In this document: positions 54,193 to 63,201 of the stretch, piece after piece
Layout of the letters: every line of letters starts with the position of its first letter
Numbering within the stretch: position 1 is the stretch's first letter
From: Sulfurimonas sp.
GTDB taxonomy: Bacteria; Campylobacterota; Campylobacteria; Campylobacterales; Sulfurimonadaceae
Assembly (NCBI GenBank): GCA_016744115.1
Contig: JADGEZ010000006.1
Span: 1-64,000 of the forward strand
DNA: 64,000 bases
Direction: 5' to 3'
Position numbers and translations under genes: made by a program
The notes under the pieces: model-generated
What the model was told of the DNA's origin: nothing
Databases searched by the model: none
The model's input: the letters and a program-made list of their open reading frames with translations, nothing else

Positions 54193-55523
54193 TAACAAAG
54201 AAGTCTATTTTAACTGAAATATTAACTATTCCTAAAAATAGATTAGCTTTAGTTTCAAAAACTAGAGAAATTTCTTATAAAGATATAGTAACAATTTATG
54301 AGAAAAATAAAGAATTAATTTCTTCTTTAGAAAATAAATGTATCGCTATACATTCATCAAAAAGAGAAGATTTAGCCCTTTTATTAGCGATTTTGGATGG
54401 AAATACTAAAAGAATAGTATTTATACCAGAAGATATACAAAAAAAGTATTTAGAAAAATATTATACGCAGGCTCATGTTCATTATGAAGTAAGCTTAGAT
54501 AATGATATTTTAAAATTAAAAATCATTCTTAATACTGATATAAAATTATTAAATGAAAATACTGAGTGGATAATTCCTACATCAGGAACAACAAGTTCTC
54601 CAAAATTAATATCTCATACTTTTGATAGTTTAACCACAACAGTAAAGAAAAATATCCAAGAAGGAGATTCTTTTATATGGGGATTAACATTTGATATATA
54701 TAGATTTTCAGGAATTCAGGTATTTTTACAATCAATATTAAGTGGTTCAAGGTTAATCATCAGTGAGAGTAATTTTTCAATAGATGAAACTATTAATCTT
54801 TTTGCAAATAATTCCTGTAATATAATCTCTGCAACACCATCTTTTTGGCGTAAAGTTCTTATGTCCCCAGCATCCTCAAACTTATGTATTTCAAATATTA
54901 CCTTAGGTGGAGAGATTTCAGATCAGACTATATTGGATGCATTAATCAGAAGATTTCCCGAGGCTAAAATAGTACATATTTATGCTTCTACTGAAGTAGG
55001 TGTTGGCTTTTGCGTCAATGACAAAAAAGGAGGCTTTCCTTTAGCGTATGTAATAAAGGGGATCAAAGAGGTACAAATAAAGATTATAGATAACTTACTA
55101 TTTATTAAATCCAATAAAAAAATACAATATTATTTATCTAAGGATAACATGTATAATGATCAAGGTTTTATAAATACAGGCGATCTAGTAGAAATTAGAA
55201 ATGATAGAGTTTATTTTAAAGGGAGAGAATCTGGTTCTATTAATGTGGGAGGCAACAAAGTGCATCCTGAAGAAGTGGAATTTCTTATATTGAAATCTGG
55301 CTTAGTCAATGAAGTAAAAGTATATGCAAAAAAGAACTCAATGATGGGTAATTTAGTTTATGCAGATATAGTGTTATCTAATCAAAAGCAAGATGAAAAA
55401 GTAATAAAAAAGCTTTTGTTTAAATACTGTAATAATAATCTTGATAGTTTTAAAGTACCCGCAATGATTAAAATCTTAAAATCTATAGATATCACTAACA
55501 GTGGTAAAATAAAAAGGAATTAA
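54189..55523 (+). CDS. AMP-dependent acyl ligase (ANL superfamily)
   Basis: Activates a carboxylic acid as acyl-AMP and loads it on CoA or, given the neighbour, on the ACP. TSGTTSSPKLISHTF (about residues 118-132) is the P-loop motif A3; YASTEVGVGF (about 264-273) is A5; NTGDLVEIRNDRVYFKGRESGSINVGGNKVHPEEVE (split, about 315-350) covers A7 and A8. The N-terminal domain is reduced: 444 aa versus about 500 usual. The ATG overlaps the ACP stop. Substrate unknown. Confidence 0.85.
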   Translation: MITKKSILTEILTIPKNRLALVSKTREISYKDIVTIYEKNKELISSLENKCIAIHSSKREDLALLLAILDGNTKRIVFIPEDIQKKYLEKYYTQAHVHYEVSLDNDILKLKIILNTDIKLLNENTEWIIPTSGTTSSPKLISHTFDSLTTTVKKNIQEGDSFIWGLTFDIYRFSGIQVFLQSILSGSRLIISESNFSIDETINLFANNSCNIISATPSFWRKVLMSPASSNLCISNITLGGEISDQTILDALIRRFPEAKIVHIYASTEVGVGFCVNDKKGGFPLAYVIKGIKEVQIKIIDNLLFIKSNKKIQYYLSKDNMYNDQGFINTGDLVEIRNDRVYFKGRESGSINVGGNKVHPEEVEFLILKSGLVNEVKVYAKKNSMMGNLVYADIVLSNQKQDEKVIKKLLFKYCNNNLDSFKVPAMIKILKSIDITNSGKIKRN

Positions 55524-55524
55524 T

Positions 55525-56247
55525 ATGAACCTTGTAATAGTAACTGGGGCTTCAAAAGGATTAGGTCTCTCAATTTGTAAGAACCTTTTAAAAAATAATT
55601 ATAAAATAATTGCTATTTCAAGAACTAAAAGTAAACAATTTATAGAACTAATGGAAAAATATAATGAGCAACTATTTTTTAAAGAATATGACTTTAATGA
55701 TATAGAAAATATCAAACATTTAGTAAAAGATATTAAAAAAGAGTTTGGTACTATTTATGGACTCATTAATAATGCAGCGGTAGGTTTTGATGGTGTACTA
55801 GGAACTATGCATGAAAGCGATATTTCCCAACTCATTAGAGTTAATACAGAAGCCCCCATTATATTGACTAAATATATATCAAGAGCAATGTTAGTCAAAC
55901 AAAAAGGCAGAATTATAAATATAAGTTCAATTATCGCATCAACAGGTTTTAATGGTTTATCAGTTTATGCGGCAACAAAAGCTGCATTAAGTGGTTTTAC
56001 AAAATCACTTTGTAGAGAATTAGGAAAAGCAAATATCACTGTAAATACTATATCCCCTGGTTATATGAGTACAGATATGACAAGTTCTTTACAAGGGGAT
56101 AAATTAGAAACTATAAAAAGAAGAAGTCCTTTGGGAGATTTAGCACAAGTTGAAGATGTTGCATCAATGGTAAATTATATACTAAGCCCTGATGCTAAAA
56201 ATATAACTGGAGCTAATTTTACAATCGATGCGGGAAGTACGGCTTAA
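55525..56247 (+). CDS. short-chain dehydrogenase, FabG-like
   Basis: NAD(P)-dependent reductase. VTGASKGLGLSIC (residues about 5-17) is the cofactor motif; NNAAVGFDG (about 84-92) and the catalytic INISSIIASTG...YAATKAALSG (about 130-160, Ser-Tyr-Lys) are intact; PGYMSTDMT follows. 240 aa, normal for 3-oxoacyl-ACP reductase. Together with ACP and ligase it could produce a hydroxyacyl group. Begins one base after the ligase stop. Confidence 0.88.
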   Translation: MNLVIVTGASKGLGLSICKNLLKNNYKIIAISRTKSKQFIELMEKYNEQLFFKEYDFNDIENIKHLVKDIKKEFGTIYGLINNAAVGFDGVLGTMHESDISQLIRVNTEAPIILTKYISRAMLVKQKGRIINISSIIASTGFNGLSVYAATKAALSGFTKSLCRELGKANITVNTISPGYMSTDMTSSLQGDKLETIKRRSPLGDLAQVEDVASMVNYILSPDAKNITGANFTIDAGSTA

Positions 56248-56284
56248 TGTTTGAAATAAAAATAAGTGATGGAGGAGTAATTAT

Positions 56285-57361
56285 ATGGTAAATATCACAA
56301 AAACATATCTACCAAATAAAAAAAAATATAAAGAATATGTGGATGAGATATATAATAGTGGCTGGATAACAAATAATGGTCCCTTAGTACAAAGACTTGA
56401 AAAAAGACTTGAAAAATATCTCGGTGTTAAAAACATAATCTTGGTTTCAAATGGTACTTCAGCTTTAGAAATTGCATATAGAACACTTGATATAAGGGAT
56501 TCCGCACTCACGACACCGTTTTCATTTGTAGCGACTACAAGCTCATTGGTTACAAATGGTATCAAAGCAATTTTTGTAGACATAGATGAAAAAACACTTA
56601 ATCTTGATAGTGAAAAAATAGAGAGATTTATAACTAAACACACAAGTGCAATAGTTCCTGTACATGTATTTGGAAACCCTTGTGATGTAGAACAAATCGC
56701 AAAAATCGCAAATAAATATAATCTAAAAGTAGTCTATGACGCGGCTCATGCTTTTGATGTAAAATATAAAGGTCAATCTATATTAAACTACGGAGATATA
56801 TCTACTCTTAGTTTTCATGCAACGAAACTTTTTCATACTATAGAAGGTGGTGCTTTGGTTATCAATGATGATAAATTAGCACAGAAGGCTAGGTATCTTA
56901 TAAACTTTGGAATAGAAAACCCTGAGTCTATTCCTTATCTAGGAACAAATGCAAAGATGAATGAGTTTGAAGCGGCTATGGGCTTGTGTATACTCGATGA
57001 TATAGCAGAAATAAAATCAAAAAGAAAAGATGTTGTACTTTACTATAAAAAAGAATTAGATGGTATCCTTAGGTTTCAAGAACAAAATAAAAACTCAAAT
57101 CAAAATTATAGTTATTTTCCAGTAATCTTTAAGAATGAAGAAGAGCTTAAAAGAGTACAAAAAGCTTTAAACGATGAGTTAATCTTTCCAAGAAGATATT
57201 TTTATCCATCACTTGATTCTTTAGATTATATAGAACCAAAACAAAATATGCCAATATCAAGGGATATATCAAAAAGAATCCTTGCTTTGCCTCTATACCC
57301 TGATTTAGAAAAAGAGATACAAGAACTTATAATAAAAACTATAAAAGAAAATATACAATGA
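56285..57361 (+). CDS. DegT/DnrJ/EryC1/StrS sugar aminotransferase
   Basis: PLP-dependent enzyme that aminates a keto sugar nucleotide. SNGTSALEIAYRTL (about residues 56-69) is the phosphate-binding region; VYDAAHAFDVKY (about 155-166) carries the PLP-contacting Asp; LSFHATKLFHTIEGGALV (split, about 178-195) contains the Schiff-base Lys. 358 aa, normal. GGAGGAG before the ATG is unusually strong, giving this gene its own efficient start. Confidence 0.92.
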   Translation: MVNITKTYLPNKKKYKEYVDEIYNSGWITNNGPLVQRLEKRLEKYLGVKNIILVSNGTSALEIAYRTLDIRDSALTTPFSFVATTSSLVTNGIKAIFVDIDEKTLNLDSEKIERFITKHTSAIVPVHVFGNPCDVEQIAKIANKYNLKVVYDAAHAFDVKYKGQSILNYGDISTLSFHATKLFHTIEGGALVINDDKLAQKARYLINFGIENPESIPYLGTNAKMNEFEAAMGLCILDDIAEIKSKRKDVVLYYKKELDGILRFQEQNKNSNQNYSYFPVIFKNEEELKRVQKALNDELIFPRRYFYPSLDSLDYIEPKQNMPISRDISKRILALPLYPDLEKEIQELIIKTIKENIQ

Positions 57362-58059
57362 CCATCGCAATTATGCAACCATATTTATTCCCCTATATAG
57401 GATATTGGCAACTGATAAATGCTGTTGATACTTTTGTTTTATATGATAATATTGAATTTTCTAAAAAAGGATGGTTTCATAGAAACAATATCTTATTAAA
57501 TAAGCAAAAAACTCTATTTTCAATCCCTTTAAAAAAAGATTCTGATAGTTTGGATGTAAGGAATAGATTTATTTCAAATGAAGCAGACAAACAGATTACT
57601 AAGATTCTAGCACAAATAGAAAATAGTTATAAAAAAGCACCCTATTTTAATGATATATTTCCCTTGATTAAAACTATTTTCATGTATAATGAAAAGAATT
57701 TATTTCAATATATTTATAACTCAATAATTTTACTATGTGAATATCTTGATATAAAAACAACTATAGTTATCTCTTCAACTATTGATATTAATCATAATCT
57801 AAAATCGCAAGAAAAAGTCATAGCTATAAATATAGCCCTAAATTCCACTCAATATATAAATCCAATAGGTGGAAGAGAACTATATGATAATCAAGTATTT
57901 CAAAAAGAAAATATACAGTTAAACTTTTTAGAATCAGATGTTCCAGTATATAAGCAATTTGATAATGACTTTATGCCATACCTTTGTATTATTGATATTT
58001 TGATGTTTAATAGCATAGAAGATGTTAAGAAGATGTTATCAGAATATGAGATGAAATAG
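57358..58059 (+). CDS. WbqC-family protein
   Basis: IAIMQPYLFPYIGYWQLINAVDTFVLYDNIEF (split, residues about 3-34) and KGWFHRNNIL are the family hallmark. WbqC-like proteins occur in O-antigen, capsule and flagellin-modification clusters next to aminotransferases and are thought to take part in acyl or amino-sugar transfer steps; their exact reaction is not well established. 233 aa, soluble. Overlaps the aminotransferase by 4 bp. Confidence 0.85.
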   Translation: MTIAIMQPYLFPYIGYWQLINAVDTFVLYDNIEFSKKGWFHRNNILLNKQKTLFSIPLKKDSDSLDVRNRFISNEADKQITKILAQIENSYKKAPYFNDIFPLIKTIFMYNEKNLFQYIYNSIILLCEYLDIKTTIVISSTIDINHNLKSQEKVIAINIALNSTQYINPIGGRELYDNQVFQKENIQLNFLESDVPVYKQFDNDFMPYLCIIDILMFNSIEDVKKMLSEYEMK

Positions 58060-58067
58060 GATTAAAA

Positions 58068-58784
58068 ATGCATAAACACTTAGATAAACATTTAAAAGCA
58101 TATACAGGAGATAATTTATACGATTTTGATAATACGATTCTGTTAAATTGGTATTCAAAAAGAATAGTAGAACTATCTAATTCTAATGAATCACTATTGG
58201 AATTAGGTTTGGGACATGGTTTTACTGCATTAAACTTTTCAATTTATTTTGAAAAGCATCTTATTTTAGATGGTTCAAAAGATATTATTGAAAATTTTAA
58301 AGCTAAATATCCAAGCTTTAAATCTAATATATGTGAAACATACTTTGAAGCTTTTCAAACAAAAGAGAGATTTGATTTGATTGTTATGGGCTTTATTTTA
58401 GAGCATGTTGATGAACCAGTTAAAATTATGAAATACTATAAACAATTTTTAAATCCTAAGGGTAGAATGTTTTTATCAGTTCCAAATGCTGAAGTTATGA
58501 ATAGAAAACTAGGTGAACTATCAGGACTGTTAGAAGATATTACTGAATTATCAGAAAACGATATTTTACTTGGACATAAAAGATATTATACGAAAAAAAC
58601 ATTTATAGATGATATTCATTTGGCTGAACTAGAAGTTATAAGTATAGAGGGGATATATCTTAAACCATTCACTACAAAACAGATGATAAGTTTAGATTTA
58701 AAGGAAAATATAATTGACTCATTGTGTAAACTAGGAGTTCAATATCCAGAATTATCTTGCGGAATTTTGGTGGAAGTAAAATGA
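58068..58784 (+). CDS. class I SAM-dependent methyltransferase
   Basis: LLELGLGHGFTALNF (residues about 42-56) is the SAM-binding motif I; FDLIVMGFILEHVDEPVKIM (split, about 103-122) gives motifs II/III with the EHV(D) hallmark of Methyltransf_11/23; GRMFLSVPNAEVMNRKLG follows. 238 aa. It resembles the second methyltransferase at 63202 in layout and in the C-terminal QYPELS/C segment, so they are probably paralogues. The acceptor is likely a sugar hydroxyl or carboxyl. Confidence 0.82.
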   Translation: MHKHLDKHLKAYTGDNLYDFDNTILLNWYSKRIVELSNSNESLLELGLGHGFTALNFSIYFEKHLILDGSKDIIENFKAKYPSFKSNICETYFEAFQTKERFDLIVMGFILEHVDEPVKIMKYYKQFLNPKGRMFLSVPNAEVMNRKLGELSGLLEDITELSENDILLGHKRYYTKKTFIDDIHLAELEVISIEGIYLKPFTTKQMISLDLKENIIDSLCKLGVQYPELSCGILVEVK

Positions 58785-59623
58785 AAATACTAATTATAGG
58801 TGGAACTTCAGCCTTGTCTATCTCTTTGATAAAAGTTTTGAAAAAAGAGCATACTTTAATAACAGCTGGAAGAAAAAACTGTGACCTATATCTTGATTTA
58901 AATAAAGATATTGATATTCGGAATTTTCCAAAAGATATTAATGCTGTCATACATGTTGCAGCCTCATTTGGAGGACAAACATATCTAAATTTTAAAGATG
59001 CAATTAGTGCTAATGTACTGGGTACTTTAAGAATATGTCAAATAACTAAAGAATTGAATATAAAACATTTAACTCTTATTTCTAGTATGTCTGTCTGTCT
59101 GTCTGTCTCTTCTCCTTATTACACACAATATGCTTTAACTAAAAAACAATCAGAAGAAATCGCAATATTATTTAGTAAAGAAAATAATATTAACTTGACT
59201 ATATTAAGACCATCTCAAATATATGGCAATGATAAAAGTTTTGCTAGAAATCAACCTTTCTTTTATCATATGCTAGAAAAAGCAAAGAATGGCGAAGATA
59301 TTTACATATATGGTAATCATGATGCATTAAGAAATTATATCTATGTTGAAGATTTGAATGAAATAATTGTACGAGTTATAAATAAAAAAATACTTGGTAT
59401 ATTTTATTGTGGAACAATGAAAGATGTGAGTTATTCGCAAATTGGAAAATCTGCCCATATTATTTATGGAAATGGTGGAGAAATTAAATTTTTAAGAGAT
59501 AAGGATGATATACCAGATAATATTTTTAATAAAGATAATGATTTATATGAAAAAATTAACTACTATCCAAATACAAGTATTGAAAAAGGTATTAAAAATA
59601 TACTTACGCAAGGGAAAATATGA
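58781..59623 (+). CDS. NAD-dependent sugar epimerase/dehydratase (SDR), with a TGTC tract
   Basis: Start placed at ATG 58781 (ATGA overlap with the methyltransferase stop); the ORF track begins 24 bp earlier. LIIGGTSALSISL (about residues 4-16) replaces the usual GxxGxxG; AVIHVAASFGG, TLISSMSVC and YALTKKQ (about 118-124, Tyr-Lys pair) are typical of extended SDRs. About 280 aa. The SMSVCLSVSS stretch (about 103-112), directly before the active-site region, is encoded by five TGTC repeats, so slippage would truncate the protein. Product sugar unknown. Confidence 0.8.
   Translation: MKILIIGGTSALSISLIKVLKKEHTLITAGRKNCDLYLDLNKDIDIRNFPKDINAVIHVAASFGGQTYLNFKDAISANVLGTLRICQITKELNIKHLTLISSMSVCLSVSSPYYTQYALTKKQSEEIAILFSKENNINLTILRPSQIYGNDKSFARNQPFFYHMLEKAKNGEDIYIYGNHDALRNYIYVEDLNEIIVRVINKKILGIFYCGTMKDVSYSQIGKSAHIIYGNGGEIKFLRDKDDIPDNIFNKDNDLYEKINYYPNTSIEKGIKNILTQGKI
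59088..59107 (+). repeat. TGTC x5 simple-sequence tract
   Basis: Five perfect tandem TGTC units followed by TCT, inside the epimerase coding region. The unit is not a multiple of three, so gain or loss of one copy shifts the frame. Such tracts drive on/off phase variation of surface-glycan genes in Campylobacter, Helicobacter and Haemophilus. Confidence 0.9.
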
Positions 59624-60585
59624 AAAATATTCTTGTTTCAGGGGCTAGTGGAATTGTAGGCTACGGTATTTTAAAGTCATTAAGAATGAGTAAAGAAAAA
59701 TATCACCTTATTGGAACTTCTATATATGAAGATTCAATAGCAGAAGCATTTTGTGATTTATTTATAAAAACTATACCCACAAGTGATGATAATTATATAA
59801 ATTGGCTTATTTCTACTATAGAAAAAAATAAAATTGATTTAATAATTCCTGGTATTGAAATAGATATGAAAGTTTGGAATAAAAATAGAGAAACGATTCA
59901 ACAAACAGGTGTTGAACTTTTACTAAATAAAAGTTCTTTGATTGAATTGTGTACCGATAAATGGAAATTTTATGAATATATGGAAGAACATACTATTTCA
60001 TATTCTATTAAAAGTTCTCTAGTATGTGATTATGAAAATCTAGTCAAAAATTTAGGAAAAACTTTATTAGTTAAACCTCGGTGTGGGTTTGGTTCACAAG
60101 GAATAGTTAAAATAGAAGATGAAAAAACTTTTAATTTATCTCAAAAAGATATTGGTACAAACTTAATGGTTCAAGAATATGTAGGATCGGATGATGAAGA
60201 ATACTCTTGTTCTGCATTTTGTGACGGAGAAGGTTCTTTTATAAGTTTAATGATATTAAAAAGAAAACTATCTAAAGATGGTTTTACTGAAAAAGCATTA
60301 GTTGTTGAAGACAATTCAATTTACCTTGCAATATCTGATTTATGTAAACATTTTAAACCATTAGGACCAACAAATTTTCAGTTTAGAAAATGTTCAAATA
60401 ATGAACTCAAATTATTAGAAATAAATCCTAGAATATCTTCATCGACCTCAATAAGAAGTGCTTTTGGTTTTAATGAGTCGATTATGTCTGTTGAATTTTT
60501 TCTTGATAAGAGGAAACTAAAAAAACAAATAACTAAAAAAGGTAGAGCAATTCGCTATACAGAGGATTTTATATTTTATGAATAA
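59620..60585 (+). CDS. ATP-grasp enzyme (CarB-like)
   Basis: An N-terminal Rossmann-like part (ILVSGASGIVGYGILKSL, residues about 4-21) precedes the ATP-grasp core: LLVKPRCGFGSQGIVKIED (about 149-167) and LLEINPRISSSTSIR (about 265-279, metal-binding Glu/Asn). 321 aa. ATP-grasp proteins join a carboxylate to an amine or similar; in sugar loci they are found making amide or peptide-like decorations. Overlaps neighbours by 4 and 8 bp. Substrate unknown. Confidence 0.8.
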   Translation: MKNILVSGASGIVGYGILKSLRMSKEKYHLIGTSIYEDSIAEAFCDLFIKTIPTSDDNYINWLISTIEKNKIDLIIPGIEIDMKVWNKNRETIQQTGVELLLNKSSLIELCTDKWKFYEYMEEHTISYSIKSSLVCDYENLVKNLGKTLLVKPRCGFGSQGIVKIEDEKTFNLSQKDIGTNLMVQEYVGSDDEEYSCSAFCDGEGSFISLMILKRKLSKDGFTEKALVVEDNSIYLAISDLCKHFKPLGPTNFQFRKCSNNELKLLEINPRISSSTSIRSAFGFNESIMSVEFFLDKRKLKKQITKKGRAIRYTEDFIFYE

Positions 60586-61270
60586 AATAGCATTTATATC
60601 AGATATACATGGTAACTATGAAGCCTTAAAAGAGGTTTTAAAAAAAATAGATAGTATGCAAATTAAAGAGATATATTGTTTAGGAGATGTAACAGGTTAC
60701 TACTCTCAAGTAAACGAATGTTGTGATGAATTAAGAAAACGAGATATTCCTGTACTTATGGGAAATCATGATTGGTATTTAGCTGGAGGTGGCTTTTGTC
60801 CAAGATCACAAAGCGTCAATGATTGTTTAGTGTATCAAAGAAAAGTTCTTTCTAATGAAAATCTTGATTGGATAAAAACTTTTTCTATTCAAATTGAAAT
60901 AGAAAATATAAAAATGGTACATGGTGGATGGGCTGATCCAATTGATGAATATTTATTAAAACCAACACAAGAATATTTTGAAAAAGTGCAAGGGAAATAT
61001 TTTCTCTCTGGTCATACTCATTTACCAAGGGTTGATGATTTTGGAGATAAAATTTATTGTAATCCTGGTTCTGTAGGGCAACCAAGGGATGGTGATGCTA
61101 GAGCTTCATTTGCTGTTTTTGATGAAAAATTTGAGATATATAGAGTTGAATATGATATACAAAAAGTTTGCCAATTAATGAATGTCGCTGGATTCAATGA
61201 TTATTATTATGGTTGTTTGGAAACAGGTGCAAGAAATTTATGTAAGCCAAAAAGGAGCAAGAATGTTTAA
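60578..61270 (+). CDS. metallophosphoesterase (YfcE/MJ0936-like)
   Basis: Calcineurin-like fold: FISDIHGNYEAL (residues about 6-17), CLGDVTGYY (about 34-42), LMGNHDWYL (about 61-69), MVHGGW, FLSGHTHLPRVDD (about 141-153) and the late NPGSVGQPRDGD, giving the two-metal site. 230 aa, normal. Probably a phosphatase or phosphodiesterase acting on a sugar phosphate or nucleotide sugar. Overlaps the ATP-grasp gene. Confidence 0.88.
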   Translation: MNKIAFISDIHGNYEALKEVLKKIDSMQIKEIYCLGDVTGYYSQVNECCDELRKRDIPVLMGNHDWYLAGGGFCPRSQSVNDCLVYQRKVLSNENLDWIKTFSIQIEIENIKMVHGGWADPIDEYLLKPTQEYFEKVQGKYFLSGHTHLPRVDDFGDKIYCNPGSVGQPRDGDARASFAVFDEKFEIYRVEYDIQKVCQLMNVAGFNDYYYGCLETGARNLCKPKRSKNV

Positions 61271-62225
61271 GTGGAAAAAGTTAGGAAAAATTTTTGACCC
61301 TTTAGAACAAAAAAATAAAAATTGGATGGAAATATATGCACAGTCTCCCAATGCGATAATTTTTGATGATTATATTAGAGTTTATTTTTCTTCTAGAGCA
61401 AAAGCGGATGAAAATGAACAATTTATAAGTAGACTAGGGTATATAGATTTAGATAAAAACAATCTTTTTAATATTCTTAATATTTGTAATAATCCAATAT
61501 TACCTTTGGGAGCATGTGGCACTTTTGATGAGTTCGGAACTTATCCAGTATCCGTTATAAAGGACAATAACCAAATTAAAGCTTATTATGCTGGGTGGAC
61601 TCGTTGTGAATCAGTACCTTTTAATGCAGCAATTGGATTAGCTTATAGTAATGATAATGGAGATACTTTTCAAAAAATTGGTCAAGGACCCGTACTGTCA
61701 TATACTCCTAATGAACCATTTGTTTTGGGAAGTCCTAGAATAAATAAGTTTAATGATATATATTATTTATGGTATTCAGCGGGAAGAGAATGGATAGAAA
61801 CAGATAGTATTCCTCAGCCTGTTTACAAAATAAGACTTGCTACATCCTCTGATGGATTAAATTGGACTAAAGAAGGCAAAGATTTAATAGCAAATGTTTT
61901 AGAAGAAAATGAGTGTCAAGCAAGTGCAGAAGTTTTTTATTATGAAAATAAATATCATATGTTTTTTTCTTATAGATATAATTTAGGATATAACGAAAAA
62001 AATCGTGGTTATAAAATAGGCTATGCATATTCAAGAGATTTAAAAAATTGGACTAGAGATGATTCTCAAGTAGGAATTGACATATCTGATGAAGGATGGG
62101 ATAATGAATCTATTAGTTATCCTAGTATTTTTGAGTTGAATAATAAAATATATATGTTCTTTCAGGGTAACGGTATTGGTAAAAATGGATTTGGAATAGC
62201 AGAACTAGAAAGTTATACAGGATAA
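61263..62225 (+). CDS. beta-propeller glycoside hydrolase-like protein, copy 1
   Basis: Start placed at ATG 61263 because AAGGAG lies just before it and MFKWKKLGKIFDP matches copy 2; the ORF track begins 81 bp earlier. About 320 aa. Repeated blades of the form AAIGLAYSNDNGDTF, IRLATSSDGLNW and IGYAYSRDLKNWTRDD resemble five-bladed GH43/GH32/GH130-type propellers. There is no signal peptide, so it is cytoplasmic and might act on a nucleotide- or lipid-linked sugar, or be a phosphorylase or a non-enzymatic member. Overlaps the phosphoesterase stop. Confidence 0.75.
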   Translation: MFKWKKLGKIFDPLEQKNKNWMEIYAQSPNAIIFDDYIRVYFSSRAKADENEQFISRLGYIDLDKNNLFNILNICNNPILPLGACGTFDEFGTYPVSVIKDNNQIKAYYAGWTRCESVPFNAAIGLAYSNDNGDTFQKIGQGPVLSYTPNEPFVLGSPRINKFNDIYYLWYSAGREWIETDSIPQPVYKIRLATSSDGLNWTKEGKDLIANVLEENECQASAEVFYYENKYHMFFSYRYNLGYNEKNRGYKIGYAYSRDLKNWTRDDSQVGIDISDEGWDNESISYPSIFELNNKIYMFFQGNGIGKNGFGIAELESYTG

Positions 62226-62227
62226 AT

Positions 62228-63181
62228 ATGAAGTGGAAAAAATTAGGAAAAATATTTGACCCTAGAGATCATAACTTAGCATCAAATTGTTTTGCATTTG
62301 CAAAATCTCCACAAGCAATTATTTTTGATGATTTTGTAAGGATATATTTTTCAGCAGCACAAAGAGATGAGAAAAACAAGTTATTAAGTCATGTAATGTA
62401 TGTTGATTTTGATAAAGAATTTAAAAATATTTTAAAAATTTCAGATAAGGAAGTTATACCATTGGGGGAAATGGGATGTTTTGACGAACATGGTATTTTC
62501 CCTTTAAATGTATATAAAGAAAATAATAGAATCTTAGCATACTCAACAGGGTGGAATAGAAAAGTCTCGGTATCAGCTGATGCATCAATCGGTTTTGCAC
62601 AAAGTTTTGATAATGGTGAAACATTTGAGAAATATGGGAATGGTCCCATTGTTACTTCTTCATTGAATGAACCATTTTTAGTTGGAGATGCTTTTGTGAG
62701 TAAATTTAATGATACATACCATATGTGGTATATATATGGACTAAGATGGATTAATGATGCTGATACAAATAACTCGGAGAGAGTCTATAAAATTACTTAT
62801 GCTGATTCAAAAGATGGTATTAATTGGAATAGAAATAGTAAATGTATCATTTCAGATGTCATAGATGAGAATGAATGCCAAGCATTACCTACTGTTATTT
62901 TTTATGAAAATAAGTATCATATGTTTTTTTCATATAGAGATGCTATTGGATTTAGAACTAATAAAAATAATGGATATAGAACAGGTTATGCATATTCAAA
63001 AGATTTGAAAAATTGGACGAGAGATGACTCAAAAGTTGGCATAGAATTATCAAAAGAAGGTTGGGATTCAGAAATGATGTGTTACCCATTTGTATTTCAT
63101 TGTGATGAAAAAGTGTATATGCTTTATAACGGTAATGAATTTGGTAAGAATGGATTTGGATTAGCTTTATTAGAGAATTAA
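62228..63181 (+). CDS. beta-propeller glycoside hydrolase-like protein, copy 2
   Basis: Tandem paralogue of the preceding gene: shared MKWKKLGKIFDP, IIFDDFVRIYFS, ENECQA..FYENKYHMFFSYR, GYAYSKDLKNWTRDDS and GKNGFG. 317 aa, no signal peptide. Three bases separate it from copy 1. The paired copies probably act on related residues of the glycan. Differences occur mostly in loops between blades, as expected if substrate specificity differs. Confidence 0.75.
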   Translation: MKWKKLGKIFDPRDHNLASNCFAFAKSPQAIIFDDFVRIYFSAAQRDEKNKLLSHVMYVDFDKEFKNILKISDKEVIPLGEMGCFDEHGIFPLNVYKENNRILAYSTGWNRKVSVSADASIGFAQSFDNGETFEKYGNGPIVTSSLNEPFLVGDAFVSKFNDTYHMWYIYGLRWINDADTNNSERVYKITYADSKDGINWNRNSKCIISDVIDENECQALPTVIFYENKYHMFFSYRDAIGFRTNKNNGYRTGYAYSKDLKNWTRDDSKVGIELSKEGWDSEMMCYPFVFHCDEKVYMLYNGNEFGKNGFGLALLEN

Positions 63182-63201
63182 ATTAATAAAAGGAAGATAA
63201 A

